Position numbers and translations under genes: made by a program. From Xylophilus sp. GW821-FHT01B05 (lineage in GTDB: Bacteria; Pseudomonadota; Gammaproteobacteria; Burkholderiales; Burkholderiaceae_C): DNA of 64,000 bases. Shown in pieces: positions 17,506 to 26,993 of this stretch (positions within the stretch are counted from its first letter, which is position 1; each line of letters begins with the position of its first letter). The stretch spans positions 868,001-932,000 of the forward strand of contig CP152408.1 of the NCBI GenBank assembly GCA_038961845.1, written 5' to 3'. The notes below the pieces were generated by a model, which was given only the letters and a program-made list of their open reading frames with translations, did no database searches and was not told the origin of the DNA.

Positions 17506-18354
17506 TCAGTAGCTGTACACGCCGCGCCCGGTCTTGCGGCCCAGGCGGCCGGCGGCGACCATTTCCTTCAGCAGCGGGCAAGCGCGGTACTTGCTGTCGC
17601 CAAACTCGGTGAGGTAGACCTCCATCACTGCCAGGCACACGTCCAGCCCGATCATGTCGGCCAGCGCCAGCGGGCCGATCGGCTGGTTGCAGCCGAGCTT
17701 CATGCCGGCGTCTATGTCTTCGGCCGTGGCCACGCCCTCGGCCAGCACAAAGAAGGCCTCGTTGATCATGGGCACCAGGATGCGGTTGACGACAAAGCCC
17801 GGCGCGTTCTTTACCGTGATGGGTGATTTGCCGAGCTTCTCTGCCAGCGCCTTCACGGCGTCGTGCGTGGCGTCGCTGGTCTGCAGGCCGCGGATGATCT
17901 CCACCAGCGCCATCATCGGCACCGGGTTGAAGAAGTGCATGCCAATGAAGCGGTCGGCGCGGCTGGTGGCGGCGGCCAGCTTGGTGATGGAGATGGACGA
18001 GGTGTTGGAGGCCACGATCACCTCGGGCGCCAGCAGCGCGTCGGCCTGCTTCAGGATCTTCAGCTTGAGCTCGTAGTTCTCGGTGGCGGCTTCGATCACC
18101 AACTGCGCGGCCTGCAGGTCTTCGTAGCGGGTGGAGGTCTTGATGCGCGCCAGCGCCGCGTCCTTGTCGGCGGCGGTGAGCTTTTCTTTTTTGATGAGGC
18201 GGTCCAGGCTGCCGGCGATGGTGGCCAGGCCTTTTTGCACGGCGGCGTCGGAGATGTCGACCATGACGACGTCCACGCCCGACACGGCGCACGCTTGCGC
18301 GATGCCGTTGCCCATGGTGCCCGCGCCGATGATGCCTACGGTGGTGATCTGCAT
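17506..18354 (-). CDS. hbd: 3-hydroxybutyryl-CoA dehydrogenase
   Basis: 282-aa NAD(P)-dependent oxidoreductase that interconverts 3-hydroxybutyryl-CoA and acetoacetyl-CoA, cytosolic. Rossmann motif at the N-terminus: VGIIGAGTMGNGIAQA. The catalytic region is SNTSSISITKLAA and GMHFFNPVPMMALVEI, with the conserved Asn-Pro after the catalytic His. The C-terminal domain has PGFVVNRILVPMINEA. Length is standard for the single-domain form (about 282 aa). It stands alone, with a family-C repeat upstream. It could serve butyrate/PHB metabolism or beta-oxidation. Confidence 0.95.
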   Translation of the reverse strand: MQITTVGIIGAGTMGNGIAQACAVSGVDVVMVDISDAAVQKGLATIAGSLDRLIKKEKLTAADKDAALARIKTSTRYEDLQAAQLVIEAATENYELKLKILKQADALLAPEVIVASNTSSISITKLAAATSRADRFIGMHFFNPVPMMALVEIIRGLQTSDATHDAVKALAEKLGKSPITVKNAPGFVVNRILVPMINEAFFVLAEGVATAEDIDAGMKLGCNQPIGPLALADMIGLDVCLAVMEVYLTEFGDSKYRACPLLKEMVAAGRLGRKTGRGVYSY

Positions 18355-18447
18355 GACAGTGATTGGTCCAGGTGAAACGAAGAAGAAAGATGTCAGTTAT
18401 CCATAGCACTATGCATCACCTGCAGCGCGCACAACACAAAGGCACCG

Positions 18448-18559
18448 AAGGCCGCGGAGCAGGCCATGCCAAAAACACCGCGGAACCGGCTCAGCCGGGC
18501 CGCTGGTGTTGCCCCCTGCAAGGGGGTTGGCGAAGACGCGAAGCGCGTAGCCTGGGGGT
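18448..18559. repeat. dispersed intergenic repeat (family C, copy 2)
   Basis: Same ordered blocks as 9124-9237: GAAGGCCGCGGAGCAGGCC, CCGCGGAACCGGCTCAGCCG, CCCCCTGCAAGGGGG, GCGTAGCCTGGGGGT. It fills most of the gap between hbd and the 3' end of the ABC permease gene. Confidence 0.8.
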
Positions 18560-18567
18560 GTGCCATT

Positions 18568-19377
18568 TCAACCCCGGAAGCGCTTGCGCGTCATGGCCAG
18601 CGCAATCCAGAACGCCGCCAGCGCGTAGGCGGCCAGCACCGCCAGGTGCTGCAAGGGCGCGTCGGGCCAGCGGTCCATGAACAGCGGGCGCACCAGCGCC
18701 ACCGCATTGGTCAGCGGCAGCCATTGCGCCACCGCCTGCACCACGCGCGGCAGTTGCTCCAGCGGGAAGAAAACGCCGGAGAGAAACATCATCGGCGTCA
18801 TGAACAGCGTGAAGTAATAGGTGAAGAAGTCATAGCCCTTGGCCAGCGCATTGAAGATCAGCGCTATGCACGAGAAGGTGATGCCGGTGGCGGCCAGCAC
18901 CAGCCAGGCCACGGCCAGCTTGGGGCTCAGGCTGATCTGCAGCGCCATCATCACGCACAGGATGGCGCTGGCGGTAAACAGCGCCTTGAAGCCGGCCCAC
19001 AGCATTTCGGCCAGCAGGATGTCGTCCAGGCCGACTGGCGCATTCATGATGCCGTCCCAGGTGCGCTGCACATGCATGCGCGAGAAGGCCGAGTACAGCG
19101 CCTCGAAGGAGGCCGCCTGCATCGCGCTCATGCAGACCGAGCCGCTGGCCAGAAACAGCAGATAGGGCACCTTGGTGCCCTGCACCGACACCTGGCCAAC
19201 CAGCGCGCCCATGCCGTAGCCAAAGGCCACCAGCCAGATCAACGGCTCGGCGATGTTGCCGATCAGGCTGGGCAGTGCCAGCTTGCGCCAGACCAGGAAG
19301 TTGCGCAAAAACACCGGCCACCAGCGCGTGCTGATCTCGGGGGCGCGCCAGATGCTGGGGGCCTTGGCTTGGCTCAT
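18568..19377 (-). CDS. ABC-2 type permease (NodJ-like)
   Basis: 269-aa inner-membrane subunit of an ABC-2 exporter. Six hydrophobic spans; the ABC-2 membrane pattern and the segment MFLSGVFFPLEQLPRVVQ near the C-terminus are typical of NodJ/DrrB-like permeases. Its ATG overlaps the stop of the ATPase gene (ATGA), a translational coupling that makes the two one transporter. NodIJ-like pairs export lipo-oligosaccharides, drugs or other amphiphiles; the substrate here is unknown, and no nod genes are near. Confidence 0.93.
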   Translation of the reverse strand: MSQAKAPSIWRAPEISTRWWPVFLRNFLVWRKLALPSLIGNIAEPLIWLVAFGYGMGALVGQVSVQGTKVPYLLFLASGSVCMSAMQAASFEALYSAFSRMHVQRTWDGIMNAPVGLDDILLAEMLWAGFKALFTASAILCVMMALQISLSPKLAVAWLVLAATGITFSCIALIFNALAKGYDFFTYYFTLFMTPMMFLSGVFFPLEQLPRVVQAVAQWLPLTNAVALVRPLFMDRWPDAPLQHLAVLAAYALAAFWIALAMTRKRFRG

Positions 19378-20339
19378 GCATCCTCCCGGATCTGCCGGCC
19401 GGTGAGCTTGAGGAACAGGTCCTCCAGGTTGGCCGGCCGGTGCAGGGTGCGCTGCTGCGGGTGCGCCGCCAGGGCGTTGAGCAGGGCGCGCGCATCCTGG
19501 GTGTAGAAAAACACCGTCTCGCCGCTGACCTCGGTGCGCGCGGCGAGCGCGGTCAGCGCCGGGTCCTGCGCCAGCCGCAGCGCGCCGTTGCCATAGACCT
19601 CGACCACGTCGGGCTCCAGGTGCTCGGCGATCAGCGCGCGTGGCGCGCCTTCGGCGATCTTGTGGCCGTGGTCCAGCACCAGCAGGCGGTCGCACAGGCG
19701 CTCGGCCTCGTCCATGAAGTGCGTGGTCAGCAGTATCGATTTGCCCTGCTGCAGCAGTGTCTGCAGGCGCTCCCACATCAGGTGGCGTGCCTGCGGGTCG
19801 AGGCCGGTGGTGGGCTCGTCCAGCAGCAGCAGGGCCGGGTCGTTGACCAGCGCGCGTGCCAGCGACAGCCGGCGCTTCATGCCGCCCGACAGCGCGCCGG
19901 GCTTGGCGTCGGCCTTGTGCGCCAGCGCGGCGAAGTCCAGCAGTTGCGGCACGCGCGGCCGCATCGCGGCGCCGCCCAGGCCAAAGTAGCGGCCGTAGAC
20001 CAGCAGGTTCTCGGCGCAGCTGAAGTCCGGGTCCAGCGTGTCGAACTGGCTCACCACGCCCAGCCGCGCCTTGATGGCGCGCGCGTCTTGTGGCATCTGC
20101 AGGGCGGCGCCGCTGGCATCGGGAAAGTAGTGGATGCTGCCTTGGTCGGGCGCGGTCAGCCCCAGGCACATGCGGATGCTGGTGGTCTTGCCCGCGCCGT
20201 TGGGCCCGATCACGCCCAGGCATTCGCCGGGGGCAATGGCAAAGGAAAGGCGGTCGACAACGGTGCTGTCTGCGTAGCGCTTGGTCAGGTCCGTGGCCTG
20301 GAGCAGGGGGGCGGCGGGCATCGGGGCATTGTTACGCAT
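19374..20339 (-). CDS. ABC-2 exporter ATPase (NodI-like)
   Basis: 321-aa cytosolic ATPase of an ABC-2 exporter. Walker A GPNGAGKTT, signature LSGGMKRRLSLARAL, Walker B LLLLDEPTTGLDP, H-loop LLTTHFMDEA. The C-terminal about 80 residues form the extra domain seen in NodI/DrrA-type ATPases. The start may be at 20339 or at the ATG six codons later (MPAAPLLQATDLTKRY). It is translationally coupled to the permease gene and divergent from purT, with 59 bp between starts. Confidence 0.94.
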   Translation of the reverse strand: MRNNAPMPAAPLLQATDLTKRYADSTVVDRLSFAIAPGECLGVIGPNGAGKTTSIRMCLGLTAPDQGSIHYFPDASGAALQMPQDARAIKARLGVVSQFDTLDPDFSCAENLLVYGRYFGLGGAAMRPRVPQLLDFAALAHKADAKPGALSGGMKRRLSLARALVNDPALLLLDEPTTGLDPQARHLMWERLQTLLQQGKSILLTTHFMDEAERLCDRLLVLDHGHKIAEGAPRALIAEHLEPDVVEVYGNGALRLAQDPALTALAARTEVSGETVFFYTQDARALLNALAAHPQQRTLHRPANLEDLFLKLTGRQIREDA

Positions 20340-20398
20340 GTCGTTTAAAGTCCGGCTCTCGTTTTCCCCCCTCTTTTGCTTCGTAAAGGCCCCTGTTC

Positions 20399-21625
20399 AT
20401 GACCACCCTCGGTACGCCCCTGTCCCCCAACGCCACCCGCGTGATGCTGCTCGGCTCCGGCGAACTGGGCAAGGAGGTGCTGATCGCACTGCAGCGCCTG
20501 GGCGTGGAAACCATCGCCGTGGACCGCTACGACAACGCCCCGGGCCAGCAGGTGGCGCACCATGCGCGCACCATTTCCATGAGCGATCCGGCGCAACTGA
20601 AGGCGCTGATCGAGGCCGAACGCCCGATGCTGGTGGTGCCCGAGATCGAGGCCATCGCCACCCCCGTGCTGCAAGAGCTGGAAGCCGCCGGCGTAGTGCG
20701 CGTGGTGCCCACCGCCCGCGCTGCGCGCCTGACCATGGACCGCGAAGGCATCCGCCGCCTGGCCGCCGAAACCCTGCGCGTGCCCACCAGCCCCTACCAG
20801 TTCTGCGACTCGCTGGCCGAGCTGCAGGCCGCCATTGACGGCGGCATTGGTTACCCCTGCATCGTCAAGCCGGTCATGAGCAGCTCGGGCAAGGGCCAGA
20901 GCAAGATCGATGGCCCGGCCGATGTGCAGAAGGCCTGGGACTACGCCATGGCCGGTGGCCGCGTGAGCCACGACCGCGTCATCGTCGAAGGCTTCATCGA
21001 CTTCGACTACGAGATCACCCTGCTGACCGTGCGCGCACGCGACTCGGCTGGCGATATCCGCACCCGCTTCTGCGAGCCTATCGGCCACGTGCAGGTGGCG
21101 GGCGACTATGTCGAGAGCTGGCAGCCGCACCCCATGCACCCGACCGCGCTGGCACGCGCCCAGGACATTGCCTTGGCGGTTACCGGCAACCTCGGCATCG
21201 GCCACGACGGCGAGCCCGCCGGCCTGGGCCTGTTCGGCGTGGAGCTGTTCGTGAAGGGCGAAGAGGTCTGGTTCAGCGAGGTCAGCCCGCGCCCGCACGA
21301 CACCGGCATGGTCACCATGGCCACCCAGTGGCAGAACGAGTTCGAGCTGCATGCCCGCGCCATCCTGGGCCTGCCGGTAGACACCACGCTCAAGAGCCCG
21401 GGCGCCAGCGCCGTGATCTACGGCGGCGTCGATGCCCATGGCATCGTCTTTGACGGCGTGGCCGAGGCACTGGCCCAGCCGGGCGTGGATATTCGCCTGT
21501 TCGGCAAGCCCGAGAGCTTCGTCAAGCGCCGCATGGGCGTGGCGCTGGCGCACGCGGCAGATGTGGACACGGCGCGGCGCGTGGCCAAGGCGGCTGCGGC
21601 CAAGGTCGTGCCGCGCAAAGCCTGA
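20399..21625 (+). CDS. purT: formate-dependent GAR transformylase PurT
   Basis: 408-aa ATP-grasp enzyme of purine synthesis. It makes formylglycinamide ribonucleotide from GAR, formate and ATP, replacing the folate-dependent PurN step. Visible marks: [12 protein letters not shown] (substrate-binding N-domain), [13 protein letters not shown], the ATP-grasp segment [15 protein letters not shown], and [17 protein letters not shown]. The end has [12 protein letters not shown]. Length is close to E. coli PurT (392 aa). It is a single gene, divergent from the ABC exporter genes. Confidence 0.97.
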   Translation: MTTLGTPLSPNATRVMLLGSGELGKEVLIALQRLGVETIAVDRYDNAPGQQVAHHARTISMSDPAQLKALIEAERPMLVVPEIEAIATPVLQELEAAGVVRVVPTARAARLTMDREGIRRLAAETLRVPTSPYQFCDSLAELQAAIDGGIGYPCIVKPVMSSSGKGQSKIDGPADVQKAWDYAMAGGRVSHDRVIVEGFIDFDYEITLLTVRARDSAGDIRTRFCEPIGHVQVAGDYVESWQPHPMHPTALARAQDIALAVTGNLGIGHDGEPAGLGLFGVELFVKGEEVWFSEVSPRPHDTGMVTMATQWQNEFELHARAILGLPVDTTLKSPGASAVIYGGVDAHGIVFDGVAEALAQPGVDIRLFGKPESFVKRRMGVALAHAADVDTARRVAKAAAAKVVPRKA

Positions 21626-21649
21626 TCCCGTAACTGCTCAGCCCCCACA

Positions 21650-21720
21650 CCGTTCGGGCTGAGCATGTCGAAGCCCTGCCACCCATTGCCAAGCCCTTCG
21701 ACAGGCTCAGGGCGAACGGG
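21650..21720. repeat. REP-like palindrome (family B, copy 2)
   Basis: CCGTTCGGGCTGAGCATGTC ... CTTCGACAGGCTCAGGGCGA ending ACGG; near-perfect inverted repeat with a short spacer. It lies 24 bp after the purT stop. Confidence 0.9.
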
Positions 21721-21755
21721 GGGAGTAGTTACCTGATCCCTGCAAAAAAACAATG

Positions 21756-21785
21756 AAAGCCGTTGCCAGTCAACGGCTTTTTGCT
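21756..21785 (+). terminator. Rho-independent terminator after purT
   Basis: Stem AAAGCCGTTG / CAACGGCTTT around CCAGT, ending in TTTTT. Together with the REP element this closes the purT unit. Confidence 0.85.
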
Positions 21786-21851
21786 ATCTATTGGGTAGCA
21801 ATGGGCGAATGCCGCCGGGCATGATCGGCTGCCAGCTCGCGGCGGCATGTA

Positions 21852-21891
21852 CCTAGTTCTAGGGACAGACAAGAGCCTTTTGTCTCCCTAG
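21852..21891 (+). promoter_or_regulatory. two adjoining palindromes upstream of the large ATPase regulator
   Basis: CCTAGTTCTAGG (21852-21863) is a perfect 5-2-5 palindrome. It overlaps a second one, CTAGGGACAGACAA ... TTTTGTCTCCCTAG (21859-21891), with one base out of register. They lie about 120 bp upstream of the regulator start at 22008. The doubled CTAG-type half-sites suggest a binding site for a dimeric regulator, perhaps the nearby NarL-type response regulator. No test of this is possible from sequence. The rest of 21786-22007 shows nothing else I can name. Confidence 0.4.
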
Positions 21892-22007
21892 CATGGAAGA
21901 CATCGTCTGCCTGGAGTCTGCGCATGCTTCTTCCTACCGCCATCACGGCCCTGCCTGGCCCATCTGCCTGCGGTCTTGCGCACAGCGCAGCCGCCGGCCG
22001 CTAAACC

Positions 22008-24383
22008 ATGCCGCGCTCATCGCCTCCCCTGTTGCTGAGCCTGCGTGGCCGGGCAAGCCTGCACGCAGGCGCTGCGGCTTGCCTGCTGCCCTGCCGCTAC
22101 CGCAAGGGCCTGGCCGTGCTGGGCTACCTGGCGGCCCAACCGAACCGGGTGTTCCCGCGCGAAAGACTGGCCGCCTTGCTGTGGCCCGATCTGGAAACCA
22201 CGGCCGGGCGTGCCAACCTGCGAGTCGTGCTGTCGGACCTGGTCGGGGCCCTGCGCAAGCGAGGGCTGGAAGAGGCGCTGGATGTCCAGCGCGAGACGCT
22301 GGCATGGCGCCCCGGGACGCGCGTGCTGCTGGACCTGGATTGGCTCGCGTCCGCGGGTGTGCAGGAGACCGGGCCCTTCGATCGGGCGTTCCTGGCCCGC
22401 GAGGCATTGCAGGGCGCCTGGCTGCCCGGCGCGGGAGAAGGGTGCTCCGAGGAGTTCGTGGCCTGGCTTGCATGCCAGCGAACGCAGGCCGACGCGGCGC
22501 TGCAGCGGGCCATGCGTGCCAGCCGGGGAGAGGCGCCAGTAGTGGCCGCAGCCGACCCCGCAGGGCATGCGCTGCAGCCTTCCTCGCCCCCGCCGGTGGT
22601 CTATGCCGCGCTGGCGCTGCTGCGCGTCGAGCTGGCAGAGGTATCCGCCGGAGACAAGCAGGCCTGCGCGCCGGGCATGGCGCCCTTCCTGGACGCCTTG
22701 CGTACCGAAGCTGCTTTCTTCGACGGACTTCTGCTGGAGGCCGATGACGTCGGCTGCACCTTCGGCTTTGGCGTCCATGGCCACCACACCGGCCAGCGCT
22801 GGCAGGCGCTGCGTTGTGCCGCAGCACTGGCGGCCTTGCCCATGATGCGGTCCGGGCAGTTGCGGGCAGGTATCACTTTCGGCCGCGTATTGCTGGCGCG
22901 CGAAGGCGGGCTGCGTGTCGCGGGCTGGCGCACCCGGCTGGTGGAGCGCCTGGCCCAGCGCGCCGGGCCGGGCGAGATTGCCTGCGATGAAAGCCTGGCC
23001 GATCTGGCGGCCTACATCGGTTGCCGGGCAGACGGTGTACGCAGAATTCGCGGCCTGAGCCGTGACTTCTCCGTGTTCCGGCGCTTCCTGCCGGCGCCAC
23101 AGGAGCTCTGGCGCATGCTGCCGCCGCCCGGCGATTTTCCCGACGCCCACTTCGGGCGCGACGCGCTGGTGGCTGCCGTGCTGCAGGACTTCAGCCGCAT
23201 CGCTGGTGCGGCCTGCTGCCTTGTTGGAGAGGCCGGCACGGGCAAGACACGCACTGCGTGGGAATGCGCGCAGCGCCTGCGGCAACAGGGCCGGCGCGTG
23301 TTCTGGCTGGCCGGGCGGCCCGAAGGCCGCGCCGTGCCCTGGCGCGGGCTGCAGGACCTGGCCCGCGCGCTGGTGGGCGCCAGCCCCGCCAACCTGGTCA
23401 TTGCCCCGGCCGCGTGGCAGGCACTGTGCGACTTCGCCTCTACCGGCAAGCCGCCCCTGGAGGGGCGCGCCACCCTGGTCGATGCGCTGGGCTTGCTGCT
23501 GAGCGGCAGTGGCCGCGCGCCGGCGCTGGTGGTCATCGACGACGCGCACTGGCTCGACGAGGCGAGCGCCGGCTTCCTGCTGGAAGCCGCCCCGGCATGG
23601 GCCGCCACATGGCTGCTGACCTGCCCCAGCGGGCAGTCCCAGCCGCTGGCGCTGCCGCGCTTGCGCACGGCCGCCCTGCTGCCGCTGGATGACCACGCGG
23701 CACGCGCCGTGCTCGACAGCCTGCCCGGGACCGCAGCGCTGACACCGGCGCAGCGGCGTGGCCGTATCGCCAGTGCGCGCGGTATTCCCCTGTACCTGCT
23801 GGCCGACGCGGTCGTGCAAAGCCAGGGCAGCCATTTCTCGGAGTTCTGCGGCGCACTGTTTGCGGGGCTGGAACAGGCGCAGCCGGCCATGCTGGCTGCG
23901 GCAGCGCTCGGCATGCTGTTCTCCATGGAAGACTTGGCAAGTCTTTGCGGCAGGGAGCGTGCGCAGCAGGCGGTTGCGCGGGCGACGGCCGCCGGCCTGA
24001 TCGTCGCGCGCGGGCCTGAGCATGCGGCTTTCTTCCATGCGCGCCTGCGTTGCCGGCTGCTGGACGCGGCCCCGCGCGACGCGCTGGTCAGCTATGCAAC
24101 CGAGGCCGCTGCGCTGCGCGCCCGGCAGCAGTTGCATGCGCAGGCCGCCGCCTTGCTGGAGCTGGCAGGAGAGCCGCAGCTGGCATGCCGGGCCTGGCTC
24201 GACGCGGCGCAGCAGGCACTGGAGCAGGACGATGTCGACGCCGCCAGCAGCCACTGCGCGCAGATGGCTCGGCTGGGCCTTCCGAACGGGGCCGACGGCA
24301 TGCGTGCGCGCCGGCTGCAGGCGCAGTGCCAGCAGCGCAGCGCCGAGTACGCGCAGGCAGAGGACTGTCCCCTCACCAAGTGA
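22008..24383 (+). CDS. AfsR/LuxR-type large ATPase transcriptional regulator
   Basis: 791-aa multidomain protein. Residues about 30-110 look like a winged-helix domain of the AfsR/SARP kind (YLAAQPNRVFPRERLAALLW). Residues about 200-340 resemble a degenerate nucleotide-cyclase homology domain (LRAGITFGRVLLAREGG ... RAGPGEIACDESLADL). Residues about 400-620 form a STAND-type ATPase with Walker A GEAGTGKTRTAWE and Walker B LVVIDDAHWLDEAS. The tail has helical TPR-like stretches but stops earlier than most relatives, which run past 1000 aa, so it may be shortened. It converges on the histidine kinase gene with 3 bp between stops. Role unknown. Confidence 0.75.
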   Translation: MPRSSPPLLLSLRGRASLHAGAAACLLPCRYRKGLAVLGYLAAQPNRVFPRERLAALLWPDLETTAGRANLRVVLSDLVGALRKRGLEEALDVQRETLAWRPGTRVLLDLDWLASAGVQETGPFDRAFLAREALQGAWLPGAGEGCSEEFVAWLACQRTQADAALQRAMRASRGEAPVVAAADPAGHALQPSSPPPVVYAALALLRVELAEVSAGDKQACAPGMAPFLDALRTEAAFFDGLLLEADDVGCTFGFGVHGHHTGQRWQALRCAAALAALPMMRSGQLRAGITFGRVLLAREGGLRVAGWRTRLVERLAQRAGPGEIACDESLADLAAYIGCRADGVRRIRGLSRDFSVFRRFLPAPQELWRMLPPPGDFPDAHFGRDALVAAVLQDFSRIAGAACCLVGEAGTGKTRTAWECAQRLRQQGRRVFWLAGRPEGRAVPWRGLQDLARALVGASPANLVIAPAAWQALCDFASTGKPPLEGRATLVDALGLLLSGSGRAPALVVIDDAHWLDEASAGFLLEAAPAWAATWLLTCPSGQSQPLALPRLRTAALLPLDDHAARAVLDSLPGTAALTPAQRRGRIASARGIPLYLLADAVVQSQGSHFSEFCGALFAGLEQAQPAMLAAAALGMLFSMEDLASLCGRERAQQAVARATAAGLIVARGPEHAAFFHARLRCRLLDAAPRDALVSYATEAAALRARQQLHAQAAALLELAGEPQLACRAWLDAAQQALEQDDVDAASSHCAQMARLGLPNGADGMRARRLQAQCQQRSAEYAQAEDCPLTK

Positions 24384-24386
24384 TAC

Positions 24387-26333
24387 CTACACCACCGGCT
24401 GCGGCGCGCGGCACAGCGGCAGCCAGAGCGTGAAGCGCGTGCCGGCGGGGCTGGAGGTCCAGCGGACCTCTCCCTGGATCGCCTGGGCCCGGCGCTGCTG
24501 GTTGTGCAGGCCGCGGCCGTGGCTGGCGCCGGGGTGCAGCGCGGCCTGGGGATCGAAGCCGCGGCCGTTGTCCTCGATGGCCACCAGCACGCCGCCATCG
24601 GGCGCCAACCCCGTCTCCACCCGGATCTCGGTGGCCTGGGCGTGGCGCAGGATGTTGGCAAAGGCCTCTTGCAGGATACGCAGGATGTGCAGCGCGCTGG
24701 CGGGTTCGAGCCAGGGCAGTGCGGGCAAATCCTGCACCTGCCAGGACAGGCGTATGCCGGCGCTCTCGATGCGCGCAGCCAGGCGAAAGCGCAGCGTGGC
24801 CAGCAGCAGCAGCAGGTCGGCCTCGACCGGCTCCATGGAGTCGATCGCGAGCTTGAGGTCGTCCATGCAGTCCTGCAGCAGGCTGCTCACCTGCGTGTCG
24901 TCCAGGCTGCCGTGCTCGACCGAGTGGATCGCCATGGCCAGCGAGGAGCCAACGCCGTCATGCATGTCGCGCATCAGGCGCTGGCGCTCCTGGCTGAGCA
25001 TTTCGCGCTGCTCCACATCGCGCAGGCGCTGGTAGCTTTGCGCCAGCTCCGTCTCGCGCGCCTGCAGGCGCTCGGCCAGCCCGGCGTTGACCTGCTCGAC
25101 CTCGCGGATGGCCCCCACATAGCGCGTGAACATGATGTGGCTGAATATGTAGAACAGGCCAATCATGGCGTAGGGGAAGACGTACATGTTCTCCGGGCCG
25201 ATCCAGTTGTTCTGCAGCGAGACGTCGTGGAGGCCGCAGGCGGCGCTGGCAAAGATCCAGGCCGCCATCATCCATACCTCGCGCGAGCGGGTCTGCCAGG
25301 CGTTGCGCAGCGCGTAGGCAAAGACCAGCATCGCAACCGGCGTGAGCATCAAATAGAACAGCGGCGCCGTCAGGATCACGCTCGGCAAGGCTGACATGAC
25401 CGGCAGCATGACCACGCTGCAGGCCGTCGTCAGCACCAGCAGCGCCGCTGTCAGCCAGCGCTGAGGCCGCTTGTGCAGGCGTTGCAGGAACAGGTGGAAC
25501 AGCACGACCAGCCACAGCAGCGAGGCGATGGTGATCCACTCGAACCAGTCGTCTGCCACCGGCAGGCGCGCGATCCCCACGTAGTAGTGCAGCGTGCGTA
25601 TGTAGGCCACGACCGAGGTGACAAAGAACAGCAGGTACAGCGTTTCACGCCGCCGCCCCAGCCATGCGGCCAGGGAGAACGCCCCCACCGCCAGGAAGGC
25701 GGCGCTGCTCATGTAGGGCAACTGGGTCTGCAGCCATTCGCGCACCTGGTAGCGCCAGACCAGCGTGCGGGCATCGCCGGCCCATACCGTGGACAGCGCG
25801 CTGCCGCTGCCGCGCAGGCGGTCGATGCGGATCAGCACGGAGGCGGGCACGCCCGCCTCCGCCGTATCGTCCAGCCGCAACAGCAGGGGATGGTTGTAGC
25901 CGTTGTGCACAAAGCTGCTGTCGGAGCGATAAAGCAGCCTGCCGTCGCCATACACGGCGATCTGGCCAATGGTCTTCCAGCGCGGGATGTAGAGATAGTG
26001 CTGGCCCGGCGCCGGCGGCAGCCGGGGCATGTCCAGCCGGTACCAGTCGGTGGCGGTGAGCACATCGGCCTCGGCCTTGGGCACCAGGTCGCGCGATTGA
26101 ACGTGGGGCAGTGCTATCGCCGCCCACGGCCCCGCGGGCAATTGAGCATCATCGGCCCGCTGGGGTGGCGGCGTGAAGCCCGTGCCGGCCACCGAGGCGA
26201 ACTGCGCCTGCATCAGGCGCACGGCGCCATCGCCCGTGACGCGCCCGGTGCAAGCGCTGAGCGCCAGCAGGCTGGCCAGGACGATGCCCCACAGGCAGCT
26301 ACTCCGCCAGCAGGCCCCGGTTCCTGGCTTCAT
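24387..26333 (-). CDS. membrane sensor histidine kinase (NarL-system type)
   Basis: About 648 aa from the ATG at 26333 (MKPGTGACWRSSCLWG); an upstream ATG at 26372 is possible. N-terminal signal or lipobox-like LASLLALSACTG, then an extracytoplasmic domain with WYRLDMPRLPPAPGQHYLYI, like 7TMR-DISM sensors. About seven membrane spans follow (residues about 210-405), then a coiled coil. The dimerisation/phosphoacceptor motif is RQRLMRDMHDGVGSSLA (His in the HisKA_3 style) and the ATPase N and G boxes are EAFANILRHA and IEDNGRGFD. It overlaps the end of the response-regulator gene by 35 bp, so the two are translated together. Signal unknown. Confidence 0.88.
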   Translation of the reverse strand: MKPGTGACWRSSCLWGIVLASLLALSACTGRVTGDGAVRLMQAQFASVAGTGFTPPPQRADDAQLPAGPWAAIALPHVQSRDLVPKAEADVLTATDWYRLDMPRLPPAPGQHYLYIPRWKTIGQIAVYGDGRLLYRSDSSFVHNGYNHPLLLRLDDTAEAGVPASVLIRIDRLRGSGSALSTVWAGDARTLVWRYQVREWLQTQLPYMSSAAFLAVGAFSLAAWLGRRRETLYLLFFVTSVVAYIRTLHYYVGIARLPVADDWFEWITIASLLWLVVLFHLFLQRLHKRPQRWLTAALLVLTTACSVVMLPVMSALPSVILTAPLFYLMLTPVAMLVFAYALRNAWQTRSREVWMMAAWIFASAACGLHDVSLQNNWIGPENMYVFPYAMIGLFYIFSHIMFTRYVGAIREVEQVNAGLAERLQARETELAQSYQRLRDVEQREMLSQERQRLMRDMHDGVGSSLAMAIHSVEHGSLDDTQVSSLLQDCMDDLKLAIDSMEPVEADLLLLLATLRFRLAARIESAGIRLSWQVQDLPALPWLEPASALHILRILQEAFANILRHAQATEIRVETGLAPDGGVLVAIEDNGRGFDPQAALHPGASHGRGLHNQQRRAQAIQGEVRWTSSPAGTRFTLWLPLCRAPQPVV

Positions 26334-26988
26334 AGATGGCTTCCGCCTTGGAGGTGACTTTGAGCTTGGCATAGATGCGCCGCACGAAGGTCAGCACCGT
26401 GTGCCGGGACACCTGCATGAGGTGGGCGATTTCTTCGGCGGTAAAGCCCTTGGTGATGAAGGCCAGCACTTCCTGCTCGCGGCCCGACAGCGTTGCCTGT
26501 GGGTCGGCCACGGCAGTGGGTGCGGCCGGCGGCGCGTAGCGAAAGCGCTGCAGCACCTGCCGCGCGATCATTGGGCTGATCGGGCTGCCGCCCGCAGCCA
26601 GGCTGCGGATCTCGTCCGTCATGCGCTCGGGCGTGCTGTCCTTGATCAGGTAGCCGGCGGCCCCGGCCTCGATCGACTGCATCACATGCGTCTCGTCGCC
26701 AAAGGTGGTGCTGACCATCACCCCGCAGTCCGGCCAGCGCGCGAGCGCCGCCCGGATCACGTCGATGCCCGAGCCGTCGGGCAGGCCCAGGTCCACCAGC
26801 AGCACGTCGGCGGGGGCCTGCTCCAGCAGCGCCAGCCCGTCGGCCCGGGTGTCGGCCACGCCCGTCAGCCGCATGTCCGGCGCCGACTGTATGGCCCTGA
26901 CGAAGGCATTCTGGAAATGCGGATCGTCTTCGACCACCGCAACGCGAATGCACGCGCCGTGATCCACGGGGCAGGAGGGGGAGGACAT
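26299..26988 (-). CDS. NarL/FixJ-type response regulator
   Basis: 229-aa response regulator. Receiver domain: VAVVEDDPHF (acidic pair), DVLLVDLGLPDGSG (phosphoacceptor Asp), STTFGDE (switch Thr), IKDSTPERM (Lys). The C-terminal LuxR-type HTH is LSGREQEVLAFITKGFTAEE...SRHTVLTFVRRIYAKL. The start at 26988 gives MSSPSCPVDHGACIRVAVVE, with GGAGG-like purines upstream. It begins 5 bp after the amn stop and overlaps the kinase gene, so amn-regulator-kinase may share a transcript. Confidence 0.92.
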   Translation of the reverse strand: MSSPSCPVDHGACIRVAVVEDDPHFQNAFVRAIQSAPDMRLTGVADTRADGLALLEQAPADVLLVDLGLPDGSGIDVIRAALARWPDCGVMVSTTFGDETHVMQSIEAGAAGYLIKDSTPERMTDEIRSLAAGGSPISPMIARQVLQRFRYAPPAAPTAVADPQATLSGREQEVLAFITKGFTAEEIAHLMQVSRHTVLTFVRRIYAKLKVTSKAEAIYEARNRGLLAE

Positions 26989-26993
26989 GGGGG

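Noticed and set aside
20281..20838. Plus-strand frame overlapping the start of purT in another frame
   Set aside because: Arg/Pro/Gly-rich shadow of purT with no ribosome-binding site or domain.
22017..24254. 745-codon frame antisense to the large ATPase regulator
   Set aside because: The sense frame has Walker A and B motifs and a sensible start; the antisense frame shows composition bias only.
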